The translations under genes were made by a program, and so were the position numbers. This document shows, in pieces, positions 45,737 to 56,468 of a stretch of 64,000 nt of DNA; position 1 is the first letter of the stretch, and every line of letters starts with the position of its first letter. The notes beneath the pieces were generated by a model. The model had not been told where the DNA came from. It saw only the letters and a program-made list of their open reading frames with translations, and did not search any database. The DNA is from Petunia secreta (taxonomy: Eukaryota > Streptophyta > Magnoliopsida > Solanales > Solanaceae): positions 9,300,001 to 9,364,000 of the forward strand of contig JARKIP010000033.1 of the NCBI GenBank assembly GCA_029990175.1, written 5' to 3'.

Positions 45737-45950
45737 TGGTATAAGCATTTATGGCTTCATAATAGGAATTTGTTAGCTTGTTAACTGCTAGCTTATTTTC
45801 AGCTTTTTATCAACTCTTTCAGTTATTATTTTCTTGTATTTAAATTGAAATAAATCAATGAGAATAAGTATGAGTTTTGCAGTCAAGTTCCTTTCTTTCT
45901 TCAGCTTACTACCTTTCTTGCTTCTGCTTCTTAAATCTTCTGTTTCTGCA
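45737..45950 (+). repeat. Copia D 3' LTR, right part
   Basis: Resumes the LTR cut at 36319 (…TTAGGTTTC | TGGTATAAGC…). The end is set tentatively at TTTCTGCA (45950); AAAAACA at 45971 is an alternative. Confidence 0.6.
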
Positions 45951-47925
45951 TTTGTTTTTAGTTGAAAAACAGATTTTTAACTACAGAATATATTCTGTGT
46001 TTATGGGCAGATCATCATCTAAATTATTCAGAAGCTGCTTTTATAACAGAAGATGAAAGATCAGCATTTCTGCGCCAAAGAATAATAAATTTGGGCCCAT
46101 TAAGTACCTAGTCTCTGCTCCTACAAGTACTCCCTTCTAATTCATTCGGTCACCCCACATGCACAAATAACCAGTCAGCGAATGAGCAACCTTGCAGGCA
46201 AAATCCCCTGCTACAAAGGTTAACATCTATGTTACTACTAATAATTATGGAATGCTCAAACTGCCATAACTCCTACGTAGGGACTTACTTTATGAGTTGC
46301 TGCTGCATTTCAAATTGTTTCTAATTGGATTTGTTCAACAGCTAGAACCGTTTATCATCTGATATTAGAAAGACGAATTCTTGGATCTAACTGGCGAATT
46401 ATGAGTTGCAGTTGCATTTGGTTATTCTTTTCTATTTAGAAAATCTGTGTTTACCGTTTATCATCTGTCATTAGATTGATGAATTCCTGGATCTAACTTG
46501 ACTTGCTTGCGCCATGTTGCTGTAGTTCTATATATCCCCTCTGTGCAACTAAATGATATGTGCCAGCTCAAAGCCCCAAAAAGAAGCAACTAAATTGCAA
46601 ACATGTGATATTGTCCACCATAAAGACAACCAAAACTCACCCCTGCACACACACCAAAATAATACTTTGGGTCTTCTATCCATGCTGATGTAGCAAGTGT
46701 GCTAATGTAGGTATGAAGCAAGTAATTGATAAAGATTCTAGCCTATTCATTTTCGTAGTAGCAGTGTGTCCAGTCCAACTTGCTTGCACCTCGATTAATC
46801 TACCGGGTACATTTTCCACCTACCGATGTAGGTAGCCGATTACTTTGTCTATCAACGCTTAGATGGAGTGGAGAACCTCTTCAACTCTAAAGGGACGAAA
46901 TTTTAAAAGATCTATTACATAAACATCCAAATAATTTTCATGAACACGAATAACTAGCAAAATTAGCTAACTTGTCCATTGTAGTGATACCTTCATACAA
47001 TCTCGATAATTCCTAGGTATGATGAACTTGAACAGGTCCCTCATATAAACTCGAATAGGAAAATTAGAAAACAGTAGATATCATTAGCCCTCTTCATTTG
47101 CACGTGACTTTCAACTTCTCATTGACTATTTAGCCAAGTTTTCTATAACTTCCACTCTTCCATTCCATTAGTAGAGTTCTTTTTATTTTCTCTTAAAAGT
47201 TCAGTAAGTTTCAATGACTGAACTACTATTTCACTAACTTTTGTCCACCATTAAGTAGAAAGGAATGGTTAGAATTTAAATTAGACTACTCGAGACAGCA
47301 AAGACCTAGAATATTTTTGTTGATTCTCACATGCAGCCAGTTCATGGTTTTACCCTTCCATCCATGTATCATTAAAGATGAAGAGACACCAACAGACGAC
47401 TTTGTCGTCACTAAAAAAAAGATGGTACCAACAAAACTCCTGTATCTGTTGCACAGAGGAAGAGAAGAAAACAGAATTCAAAAAAAAAAAAAAAGGAACA
47501 GACTCACTCACAATGCCGCAGACATAACTCAAAATGTTTTTATTTAATTGAGGAGTCTATCGAAAACAGCCTCTTCACCTTCCCTAGACACCACTTGTGG
47601 GATAACACTGGGTATATTATTATTATATCTTCTTAACAAAGTAAATGATACTTTATGTAAAATTCATACATTTACACATGCAGGTCAATATACGCATATA
47701 CGGTGCAAGAAAACTCGACTTTTTTTTTGGGATAAGGTTGTATCATGAAACCATAAATTTGAATCCAAAGAACCATAAAATTGCAAGATATACTACATTA
47801 TACGAGGTCCTCATAGCCGCTTCTAAGATACTACGGTTCATAACACAGTTGGTCATATCACTTGGAGAAGAAAATGAAGTCCTTAAATTCACAGGCGAAG
47901 TTATTCAAAAGAAAAATAAAATTAC
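45951..47925. other. Noncoding stretch; probably intron or downstream part of the AUG1 copy
   Basis: No element and no convincing gene on either strand. It is bounded on the right by the 5' splice site of the interrupted AUG1 exon (minus strand, GT at 47925-47924), so at least its right part would have been intron. I looked for the remaining AUG1 exons on the minus strand and did not find them. Confidence 0.45.
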
Positions 47926-47974
47926 CTAATAATAACCATACTCATGCAAATACTGCCGCTCTTTTGACACCATT

Positions 47975-47979
47975 ATTGC
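47975..47979. other. Target-site duplication of Copia E (left)
   Basis: ATTGC here and ATTAC at 52519-52523; four of five bases agree. On the minus strand these are GCAAT and GTAAT within an AUG1 codon pair. Confidence 0.75.
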
Positions 47980-48277
47980 TGTAGAAATATAGAACATATC
48001 GTAATTGTAATTACCGTGTATAGTTTATTTAATGCAAGTTAGTTAAGAGTTAGTTAAGTAGTTAAGTAGAGTGAGTTAGTTAGGCTGCTGACTCAGCATG
48101 ATAGTTAGGATATTTTGGTTAGTTGGGTCAGTTAGAAGCTATGTATATAGCTTAGGAATTAAGCTTGTATTGTAACAGTTTTTAGTCTTTAATCCATTAC
48201 AAATTTCTCTCTCTACTTCTCTCTAAGCTCAGCTCATTCTTAGCTGAAAAGCACTGCATACAGTAGAAAATTCTTCA
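47980..48277 (+). repeat. 5' LTR of Copia E
   Basis: TGTAGAAATATAG...ATTCTTCA, 298 bp, followed at once by the PBS TGGTATCAGAGC (48278-48289). Confidence 0.93.
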
Positions 48278-48289
48278 TGGTATCAGAGC
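48278..48289 (+). other. Primer-binding site of Copia E
   Basis: TGGTATCAGAGC, complementary to initiator Met tRNA, abutting the LTR. Confidence 0.9.
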
Positions 48290-48357
48290 TTGTGGCCATC
48301 ATTATGGTCTGAATTCACCGGAGAAGAAGGTAGTAATAGAAGATTAAAGCTGTTAAA

Positions 48358-48895
48358 ATGGCAAATGTCACCGGAGAACACGTCAGCGATCAGATCGGAA
48401 CACTTGCAGGGCTTGATCACAACCATCCCTTGTATCTCCATGCATCAGATACATCAGGAACAGTACTCATTGCTCTTCAGCTAACCGGATCAGAAAATTA
48501 CTCTGTCTGAAGTCATGCTGTGAGAATTGCTATTCTAGGAAGGAATAAGCTAGGGTTCATAGACGGTTCATGCAAAAAGGAGGATTTTCACGCAAATCTG
48601 GGAAATCAGTGGGAGAGATGCAATGCAATAGTACTTTCATGGATAATGAATTGTGTATCAAATGAGTTATTTAGTGGGATAGTGTATTCATCAAGTGCAT
48701 ATGCAGTGTGGAAGGATCTAGAAGAGCGATTTGACAAGGTGAATGGACCTAGATTTTTTCAATTACATAAGAAAATTGCAACGATTAGCCAAGATACTTG
48801 TTCAATTTCAGTCTACTAATCAAAGCTCCGATTACTCTGGGATGAATATGAGTGTATTGCACCTGCACCTGGATGTAACTGTGGCAATAACTAGA
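48358..48895 (+). pseudogene. Copia E gag, truncated
   Basis: ATG 48358 (MANVTGEHVSDQ) leads through HPLYLHASDTSGTVLIALQL and LTGSENYSV to a TGA at about 48508 where related elements have Trp. The frame continues with AILGRNKLGFIDGSCKK, RCNAIVLSWIMNCVSNELF and VWKDLEERFDKVNGPRFFQL to a TAA near 48818. After CIAPAPGCNC (about 48875) the gag C-terminus and CCHC knuckle are missing and protease follows directly. Confidence 0.85.
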
Positions 48896-50459
48896 TAGTG
48901 GGAACTGGTGCCACAAACCATATGACATATGACCTGGAGATATTAACTAATAAGGCATCAGTCAGTGACAAAAAGAGAGTGCACCTACCAAATAGTGATG
49001 TAGTACAAGTTACACATACAGGTTCATGCAAAGTGTTACAGGATGAGTGTGTTGATGATGTGCTGTTATTTCAGATATGGTCTGCTATCAGTGTCTAAGC
49101 TTACAAATGATCTTAACTGCTCTGTCACTTTCTTTCCAAAATTATGTATATTTCAGGACCTTTATACTGGGAAGGTGAAGGGGATTGGTAGAGTGAGGAA
49201 TGGACTCTACTTGCTCCCTCAAGATTCTTTCACAAAAAAAGGCACAACAGAGGAAATGCAAGTGAATAAAAGTAATAATGTAGTAGAGGTGAAGAAGAAC
49301 AACAATACAATTACTGGAATAAGTGCAGAAGGTAAGAAATTGGATACAGACATATGGCACAAGAGGCTTGGGCATACATCTTCTAGAGTTTTGCAACAAA
49401 TCTTCAAGGTTACAATGTAATAGGATATGTGACACTTGTATTGTATGTCCCTTAGCCAAGCAAACTACACTACCTTTTAGCAGAAGTATAACTAGAGCCA
49501 AAGCAATTTTTGATCTGATTCACATTGATGTATGGGGACCATACAATGTTCAAACTATGAATGGAAATAGGTTTTTCTTGACCACTGTGGATGATTACTC
49601 CAGAGTAACATGGTTGCATTTACTTAAATTGAAAACTGATGTTGTTGTAGTCTTAAAGAAGTTTTTCAAGATGGTGCAAAATCAATTTGATAAATCTGTT
49701 CGAATGATCAGAACAGACAATAGCACAGAGTTTGTTAATAAGGAATGTCAAGAACTACTTGGAGACCGTGGGATCATTCACCAAAGAAACTGTGTGTATA
49801 CACCTCAGCAAAATGGAATTGCTGAAAGAAAACACAGGCATATTCTGGAAGTTGCCAGAGGTATTAAGTTCTAGAGTAACATGCCACTGAAATTTTGTGG
49901 ATATTGTGTAACTGCAGCTGTGTACAATATTAACATACTACCATCACCAGTACTAGGGAACAGAACACCCTATGAGTTGTTGTATAAGAAGAAGCCTAAT
50001 GTACCTCACATGAGAGCTATAGGTTGTCTTTGCTATGCAAGAAAGGCAAAAGTTAATGATAAGATTGAAGAAAGGGCAATACCAGCTGTACTCATGGGCT
50101 ACTCTGAAACAAGGAAAGGATACATTTTATATGCTTTAACAGATGGTGTTTTCTTTGTCAATAGGGATGTCAGATTCAGGGAATCTGATTATCCTTTCAT
50201 GAAGACAACACAACAAAGACATTATGTTTTCCTGGATGACCCATGTGCAACAGAAACTAATGATCCAGACAATCGCCAAGTTGTTCATACACCAGCAGCT
50301 CAGGATGACAGCCAGATGGATCAGGATCACATCAATCCTTCAGCTGGGCCTGAAGATGACATAGTACCTGAGGAGAATTTTGAACCTGCTCCAACACATC
50401 ATAATGTTCTTGGTGACAATGCAGCTCCTCAGAGAATATCAGCCAGGGTGAGGAAATAA
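48896..50459 (+). pseudogene. Copia E protease and integrase
   Basis: The protease begins GTGATNHMTYDLEIL, with Gly where the catalytic Asp should be. Pre-integrase: IWHKRLGHTSSRVLQQI, then a frame change near 49400, ICDTCIVCPLAKQTTLPF. Integrase core: IHIDVWGP, MIRTDNSTEF, QQNGIAERKHRHILE, with all three acidic residues visible, then TAG at about 49875 and PLKFCGYCVTAAVYNINILP. The C-terminal part has MGYSETRKGYILYAL and ends TAA 50457-50459. Confidence 0.88.
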
Positions 50460-52233
50460 CCAAGTTGGATGATGGACTATATCACATCTCAACCTACACA
50501 ATCACAGGCTACAAAAATACCACAGACACCCTATCCTATGGCTCACTATGTTGATTACAACTTGCTGCATCCTAAATATCAGGCCTCACTGGCAGCTTTC
50601 ACTTCAGTGGTTGAACCCAAGTCTTTTCAAGAGGCTTCTAAGGACCCCAGATGGGTTGAAGCAATGAGAACAAAAATAAAGGCTCTAGAAGAGAAGAAGA
50701 CCTGGGAGGTAGTTTCATTGCTACCTGGTAAGAGACCTATAGGTTGTAAATGGGTGTTTAATGTTGTAAATGGGTGTTTAAAGTCAAATACAATTCAGAT
50801 GGGACTACTGAGAGGTTTAAAGCCCGGTTGGTTGCAAAAGGATACAGTCAGAAAGAGGGGCTTGATTATCACGAAACATTTTCTACTATGGTGAAGATAG
50901 CCACAGTCAGAGCAGTCATCTCTATAGCAGCAACTGAACAATGGGAGATACACCAAATGGATGTATATAATGCTTTTCTGCAGGGAGACTTATATGATGA
51001 AGTTTATATGCAGTTGCCTGAGGGATTTGCAAGTAGGGGGAGTGCAGATCCAAGAAGAAACCTGTCTGCAGACTTGTCAAATCATTGTATGTCCTGAAGC
51101 AAGCAAGTAGGCAGGGGAACTTGAAATTGACAGAAGCACAGATTAAGCAAGGATTCTTCTAGAGTCATCTAGATTATTCCTTGATCACCAAAAGGCAGGG
51201 TACAAGCACTGTCATCATCCTAGTGTATGTGGATAATATGCTCATCACAGGAAATGACATGAAGTTGATAGAGGCCATTAAGGCTGGCTTACAGAAGGCA
51301 TTCAAAATCAAAGACCTTGGGGATTTGAAGTTCTTTTTAGGAATAGAATTCAGCAAGTCAAGTAAAGGGATTTTTATGGACCAGAGAAACTATGCCCTGG
51401 AGTTGATAGATGACCTTGGTCTTAGTGGAGCTAAACCAGCATGGACTCCATTAGACAACAATCAGATATTCACAACAAAGGAGTTGGATGAGCTTATGGG
51501 AATGAAGGATGATGATCTTTTAGAGGACAAAGGACAATATTAAAGACTGATTGGTAAGTTGTTGTATCTAACCTTGACTAGGCTGGACATAGCATTTGCA
51601 GTTCAAACACTCAACCAATTCATGCAACAACCTAAGAAGTCACATTGGGAGGCAGCCTTAAGGGTTGTAAGGTATGTGAAAAGAGCACCTGGAATGGGAA
51701 TTCTGATGATTAGTGAAAGGAACAAGAGATTGACTGCATACTGTGATGCAAACTGGGCATCTTGCCCCAATACAAGAAGGTCTGTGACAAGATTCATTGT
51801 GAAGCATGGAAGTACACTCATTTCCTGAAAGTCCAAGAAACAAAGCACAGTTTCAAGGAGTTAAGCAGAAGCAGAATATAGGAGTATGGCAAGTACAATG
51901 TCAGAACTAGTGTGGATCATAAGATTGTTCAGGGAATTAGGAGCAAGGGTGGAACTGCCAGTGCTCTTGTTCTGTGATAACAAGGCAGCATTACAGATAG
52001 CTGCCAACCCTGTGTTCCATGATAGAACAAAGCACATTGAGATCGACTGTTATTTTATTAGAGAGAAAATACAGGAAGGGATGATAATGACTGGGCACAT
52101 TGGCACTAAAGATCAACAGGCAGACATACTCACAAAGGCTCTTCTAAGGGCACAACATGAGTATCTGATTGCTAAGCTGGGAGTGCTAAATATTTTTGCA
52201 CCTTCCAGCTTGAGGGAGAGTGTAGAAATATAG
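50460..52233 (+). pseudogene. Copia E RT and RNase H
   Basis: RT starts at about 50610 (SFQEASKDPRWVEAM, PIGCKWVF). A 20-bp tandem duplication at 50743-50782 shifts the frame; RT resumes FKARLVAKGYSQKEGLDYHE, MDVYNAFLQGDLYDEVYMQL. Another break near 51050 precedes the active-site segment LVYVDNMLITGND (about 51223), where the second catalytic Asp is Asn. RNase H: TLTRLDIAFAVQTLNQFMQQ, WEAALRVVRYVKRAPGMGIL, YCDANWASCPNTRRSV, TGA about 51827, SELVWIIRLFRELG, FCDNKAALQIAANPVFHDRT and DILTKALLRAQHEYL. Confidence 0.9.
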
Positions 52234-52518
52234 AACATATCGTAATTCTAATTACCGTGTATAGTTTATTTAATGCAAGTTAGTTAAGAGTTAATTAAGC
52301 AGTTAAGTAGAGTGAGTTAGTTAGGCTGATGACTTAGCATAGTAGTTAGGATATTTTGGTTAGTTGGGTCAGTTAGAAGCTATGTATATAGCTTAAGGAT
52401 TAAGCATGTATTGTTACAGTTTTTAGTCTTTAATCCATTACAACTTTCTCTTTCTACTTCTCTCTAAGCTCAGCTCATTCTTAGCTGAAAAGCACTGCAT
52501 ACATTAACAAATTCTTCA
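52221..52518 (+). repeat. 3' LTR of Copia E
   Basis: 298 bp, same ends as 47980-48277; roughly 15 differences by eye. Confidence 0.93.
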
Positions 52519-53515
52519 ATTACCAAGCTAGTTTTCCAGTTTTCTATCTGTGCTTCGCAAGGATCAATATCATCTTCAAGCTGTGAAAGAGTTCTGCTAA
52601 AATAGACACAACAGTTACAAGAAGAAAGGACAACATTGCTTAACTGAAAGACTCAAAAAGTTGGTACAGAAAGTACTAATTTCTTGACTCAAGTAGTCAA
52701 CATAGCACCAGGAAATAAAATGACCAAAGCTCTAAAGAAAATCGATCCTAAGTTGTGAAATGCACTAATAAATTCACCAGGAAGTACTTCATGAGTAGCA
52801 AAAGAGATGCAACCAAGATCTTACCTTTTCAAGTAAGTCAATCTTGCTATTGCCTTTCGAGTGTACTCAAGAAGGAGTTCTGATTCCTGCTGCACTTTAG
52901 CTCTCTTCTCTTCTACGGCTATTTTCCGCAGAGAAAGATCAACCATTGCAACAAGATAACTACAATGTTTTTTTCTAGTAAGAACAAGAGAAATTAACAG
53001 GAGAGTTTTTAAAAATTAATCAGTGGAAAAAAGGTGACCTACCTACTTATTTCAGTATCTCTAATATCCAACAAATTTGCAACCTTTGCTACAACAAGTG
53101 TAGATGAAACCATATTAGATGGTAAACTTTCTTGGGCCAATCCCACTCTCCAATATCTCTCTTATCCTTACAGCTGCAATCACAACACAGAAAGCTCAGT
53201 GATACAAGAACCTCAATTTTCGACCAAATGTTCAGCTTGAGTAATTTAAACAGAAAAAATTTATGACCTTGAGACCTGTACTCGGCTACTTTTTGAGGGT
53301 AGTCATTGGCAACAATTACAGCAGCTTGAGTTTTAGCTTGTGATAGAGTAGCAATCTTGTGTAATTCAGCGATGTTTCGAGGGGTGTACTCAAAATCAAG
53401 GACATCTTTACCCACAACATCAAATTGAGAAGTAAGACATGCTTTCACTTCAGCAATTCGATTTGCATCAAAATCACCACTTTTTTATGCTTCTGCTATT
53501 ACTAGAGTAGTAGCA

Positions 53516-54728
53516 GTCGGATCATACCTTTTTCGTGTTCCTTTTGTTTGAATTTTCAGACACTTCAGCAGAAATCAATAGACAAACTGTTACCTGGTAT
53601 AAGGTCTAACAGAAAAGGAAAAGAAAAGTAGAATACATAAACAAACGTAAAACAGTTAATCTTTTCCTAAATTCATAAATATAAGTTAATTGGAAGGATC
53701 AAATACTTTATCAAAGAAACAAAACAAAGAGATATTAAGGGGAGATATTAACTACCAAGATCTCTAATCAGTGGCGGATACTAAGTACTGATAGCAGATG
53801 TCCGTGCAATTCAAACATATATAACACACACGAATATACACACACAATCACACGCATTCACACACATAAATGAGTAAAAGAAGGATACAACCATTGGAAA
53901 CAAACACAAAAGTGTAAATAAATTCACAAAGAACACCATTTGAAATAATGGTACCCTAAACACCACTATTTCTCACTCGACGCCACGAAAGTGTAGTGAG
54001 TACTAGTACTCCTCTCCAACTAACTTACTAAAATCCTAAATATGTCTACATCTCTTACATGACACTAATTAGGATTTAATCAATCAAAAACTTAATTTTT
54101 CATAAAAAAATTTGAAATCACTGATTGAAAAACTAGAAGAGCTTAACTAAAGACTTGAAAATTTTGTAACTTTCAATTCCAAGAACTAACATCTCAACAC
54201 TATGATAACAACAAATTCATCTTGGGGTGCCTCTATTTTTCCTTTATTTATTCTTTTCTAACATAAATGTTCAAAATTGAATTCTTTTACTTTTTCTATA
54301 AAAGAAAGCAAAAACCCCATCATAAATTCAGAGGATTAATGGATTATCATCACATGGGTTACAGATTAAAATGTAAATAAAGGAAATCAAGGGAGGACTT
54401 ACAATTAGAGTGCAGCCAAGAAAGAGATCGAAAGAGGAGTTTTGGTTTGAAAAGAGGAATGTATGTGGGAGCCAATTGCAGAGAGAGAAAGTTTTGAAAG
54501 GCATTGAAAGACCAATTTTCAGTGCAAGTATGATAACATGACACCAAGAATTTCGAGCTTGTGCGCCAATAGGGATGAACTTCTATTATTATTGAGTAAA
54601 CATCATGCATGAATAATTTTGTCTATGAATACTTTCAGCTTCTCAACTAACCTAAGCAAATGAACTAAGATCCCATTTTTTGTCCCTGAAGCAATCCAAT
54701 TAGAGCACGCTCGCGCACCACTCACTAT
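53516..54728. other. Host DNA upstream of the AUG1 copy
   Basis: No gene recognised. Near 53772-53830 a phrase CAGTGGCGGATACTAAGTAC with a following CA-rich run (ACACACACGAATATACACAC) resembles small dispersed plant repeats. An open frame at 54610-54359 (minus) has no recognisable domain. This stretch should hold the first exon and promoter of the AUG1 copy, but neither can be pointed to. Confidence 0.4.
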
Positions 54729-54977
54729 TGGGTGTGTACAGTGTGCGTGTATCCAACAGTTAGTTGTAGTTAGGACTCAACTGTAATTAGTTAGAAGTTA
54801 TGGTGTAATTATTATAGGTTAGAAGTTGTTAACTAAGGTCGGTTAGCATAGGTTATAAATACACACTTGTACAGTTAGTTGGTTAATGGATTCTCAGATA
54901 TTTTCATTTCCCACTTAGCTTTCTCTCTCTAACTCTCTCTCTCTCTAAATAATCAGTGCCATAGGCATAAATTGACA
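54729..54977 (+). repeat. 5' LTR of Copia F
   Basis: 249 bp, TGGGTGTGTACAG...AAATTGACA, with TATA-like GGTTATAAATACACAC (about 54851). PBS follows at 54978-54989. Confidence 0.9.
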
Positions 54978-54989
54978 TGGTATCAGAGC
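54978..54989 (+). other. Primer-binding site of Copia F
   Basis: TGGTATCAGAGC immediately after the LTR; complementary to initiator Met tRNA. Confidence 0.9.
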
Positions 54990-55109
54990 GAATCGATCTC
55001 AATTCCGCAGTGCAAAGCACGAATTGATCAACATTTCTTCTGATTTTCTTCTTGTTATTCACTCATTACAGCTTTTCAATTCCATTTTTGAGCAAAAACA
55101 TAAAAAAAA

Positions 55110-56468
55110 ATGGCTCCAAATCAACCTGCAAATACACCAAATGGGAAAGAAATTGGAGTAGATCATAATCATGTACTATACATTCATTCATCAGATACAC
55201 AAGGCTCAATTTTGGTTCCAAATTAAGCTAACTGGGTCAGAGTACTATACAATTTGGAGTCAATCAATGAAAATGGCGATCTTAGCGAAGAACAAATTAG
55301 GATTTATAGATGGCTCGTGCACGAAAAATTCATTTACAGGATCACTTCAACACTTATGGGAACGATGCAATGCGATCGTATTGTGTTGGATTTTAAGCAC
55401 TGTGTGTAAGGAGCTTCGCACAGGGATTTTGTATGCTACTAGTGCTCACAAGGTTTGGGAAGATCTGCAGAAGCGATTCAATAAAGTGAATGGAACTAGG
55501 ACCTTCCAATTGCACAGAGAAATCGCACTTTTGACTCAGGGTACCAATTCTGTTTCTGTTTACTTTACTCGACTTAGAGATCGTTGGGATGAGTATTATG
55601 CCCTAGTACCTGCTCCTGGTTGTAATTGCCCTGAATCTAAAGACTTTGTTAACATATGGCTAGACAACGTCTATATCAAATTCTTATGGGACTTAGTGAA
55701 TACTATGCTCAGATTAGGGGACAAAACCTGCCTAGTTTGGATGAGGCCTATGGCATGCTAATTGATAATGAAAGCCAACAAGTACCATTAGCTCAGAGAG
55801 ATCATGTAGAACCCACTGCCTTAGCTGCAGCAGGAAGAGGGCAAGGCTATAGACAGGGTCAAAGCTTTAGGCTAGGAACCAAGCAAATGCCTAGACAAGG
55901 GGGTAGAGTCAGACTTTACTGTGACCATTGCCCACACTTAAAGAATCATTCTACAGAAAACTGTTACAAGGTGACTGGATATCCATCTGACTATATGTCT
56001 AAGAAGAATTATGGAACTAGAAATGCTTATGGGCAGAAAGGAGTTTTGAATACTGCAAACTCTGCATCTGTACATGAAAATGAGGAGTCTGTCTTTGAGA
56101 ACCCATCACAAATGAGCAGTCATGACAAAGGAAAAGCAGCTGCTAGCCAAGGTCTGTTTCCTACTAGACAAGGACATTTCTTCACTCAAAATCAATATAG
56201 TCAGATACTTCATCTGCTTTATAAAGGAAAAGACAAGGAACCTGAGACTCAAGCTCATATGGCAGGTATAGCTACAACATTATTATCCAATACATCACAT
56301 GATGAATGGATTATATATTCAGGAGCTTCACATTATATTACGTCTAATATTCACTTGTTAGACAACTTAAAAGGCATTGAAAGCTGGAAAAAGGAGAAAG
56401 TTAAGCTGCCTACAGGAAAATACACAGAAATAACTCATAGTGGAGAGGTTCCCATTTCAAAGAAGTAA
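55110..56468 (+). pseudogene. Copia F gag and protease start
   Basis: ATG 55110 (MAPNQPANTPNGKEIG) with VLYIHSSDTQGSILVPN, a frameshift near 55222, LTGSEYYTIWSQSMKMAILA, NKLGFIDGSCTK, WEDLQKRFNKVNGTRTFQLH, VSVYFTRLRDRWDEYYALVP. A second frameshift near 55655 leads to QILMGLSEYYAQIRGQNLPS, a basic Gly/Gln-rich region and a knuckle CDHCPHLKNHSTENC (about 55920). The protease motif reads WIIYSGASHYIT: Tyr at 56317-56319 replaces the catalytic Asp. The frame stops at 56466-56468. Confidence 0.88.

Larger units (their letters stand above)
47980..52518 (+). mobile_element. Copia element E, complete, internally decayed (4539 bp)
   Basis: Two 298 bp LTRs (about 95% identical by eye), initiator-Met PBS, gag-type domain with the Copia LTGSENYS motif, protease, integrase, RT, RNase H, and purine tract CTTGAGGGAGAG. 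Inserted into an AUG1 coding exon in the opposite orientation. Close in design to element F, but a distinct family by LTR sequence. Confidence 0.93.
47926..53515 (-). pseudogene. AUG1: Augmin subunit 1 (AUG1/HAUS1) gene copy, broken
   Basis: Minus-strand exons with conserved splice sites. Exon a (about 53515-53268): TLVIAEA, TAA stop, then SGDFDANRIAEVKACLTSQF, DFEYTPRNIAELHKIATLSQ, AKTQAAVIVANDYPQKVAEY; donor GT at 53267. Exon b (53173-53043): RIREILES, then a frameshift, VGLAQESLPSNMVSS, KVANLLDIRDTEISS. Exon c (52959-52825): LVAMVDLSLRKIAVEEKRAK, LLLEYTRKAIARLTYLKR; donor GTAAG. Exon d (52593-52519 plus 47979-47926): TLSQLEDDIDPCEAQIENWK, then Copia E, then MVSKERQYLHEY and TAG at the exon end. 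Augmin drives microtubule-dependent microtubule nucleation in the spindle and phragmoplast; AUG1 is mostly coiled coil and about 300 residues, of which roughly the first 60% is here. Retained introns mark a duplicated, not retroposed, copy. The family call is from recognised motif order. Confidence 0.85.

Noticed and set aside
52519..52524. Apparent 5' splice site GTAAT after AUG1 exon d
   Set aside because: The GT belongs to the target-site duplication of Copia E; coding similarity resumes directly on the other side of the element.
54359..54610. Minus-strand open frame upstream of AUG1
   Set aside because: Considered as a possible first exon of the AUG1 copy, but it shows no similarity to AUG1 and no domain.
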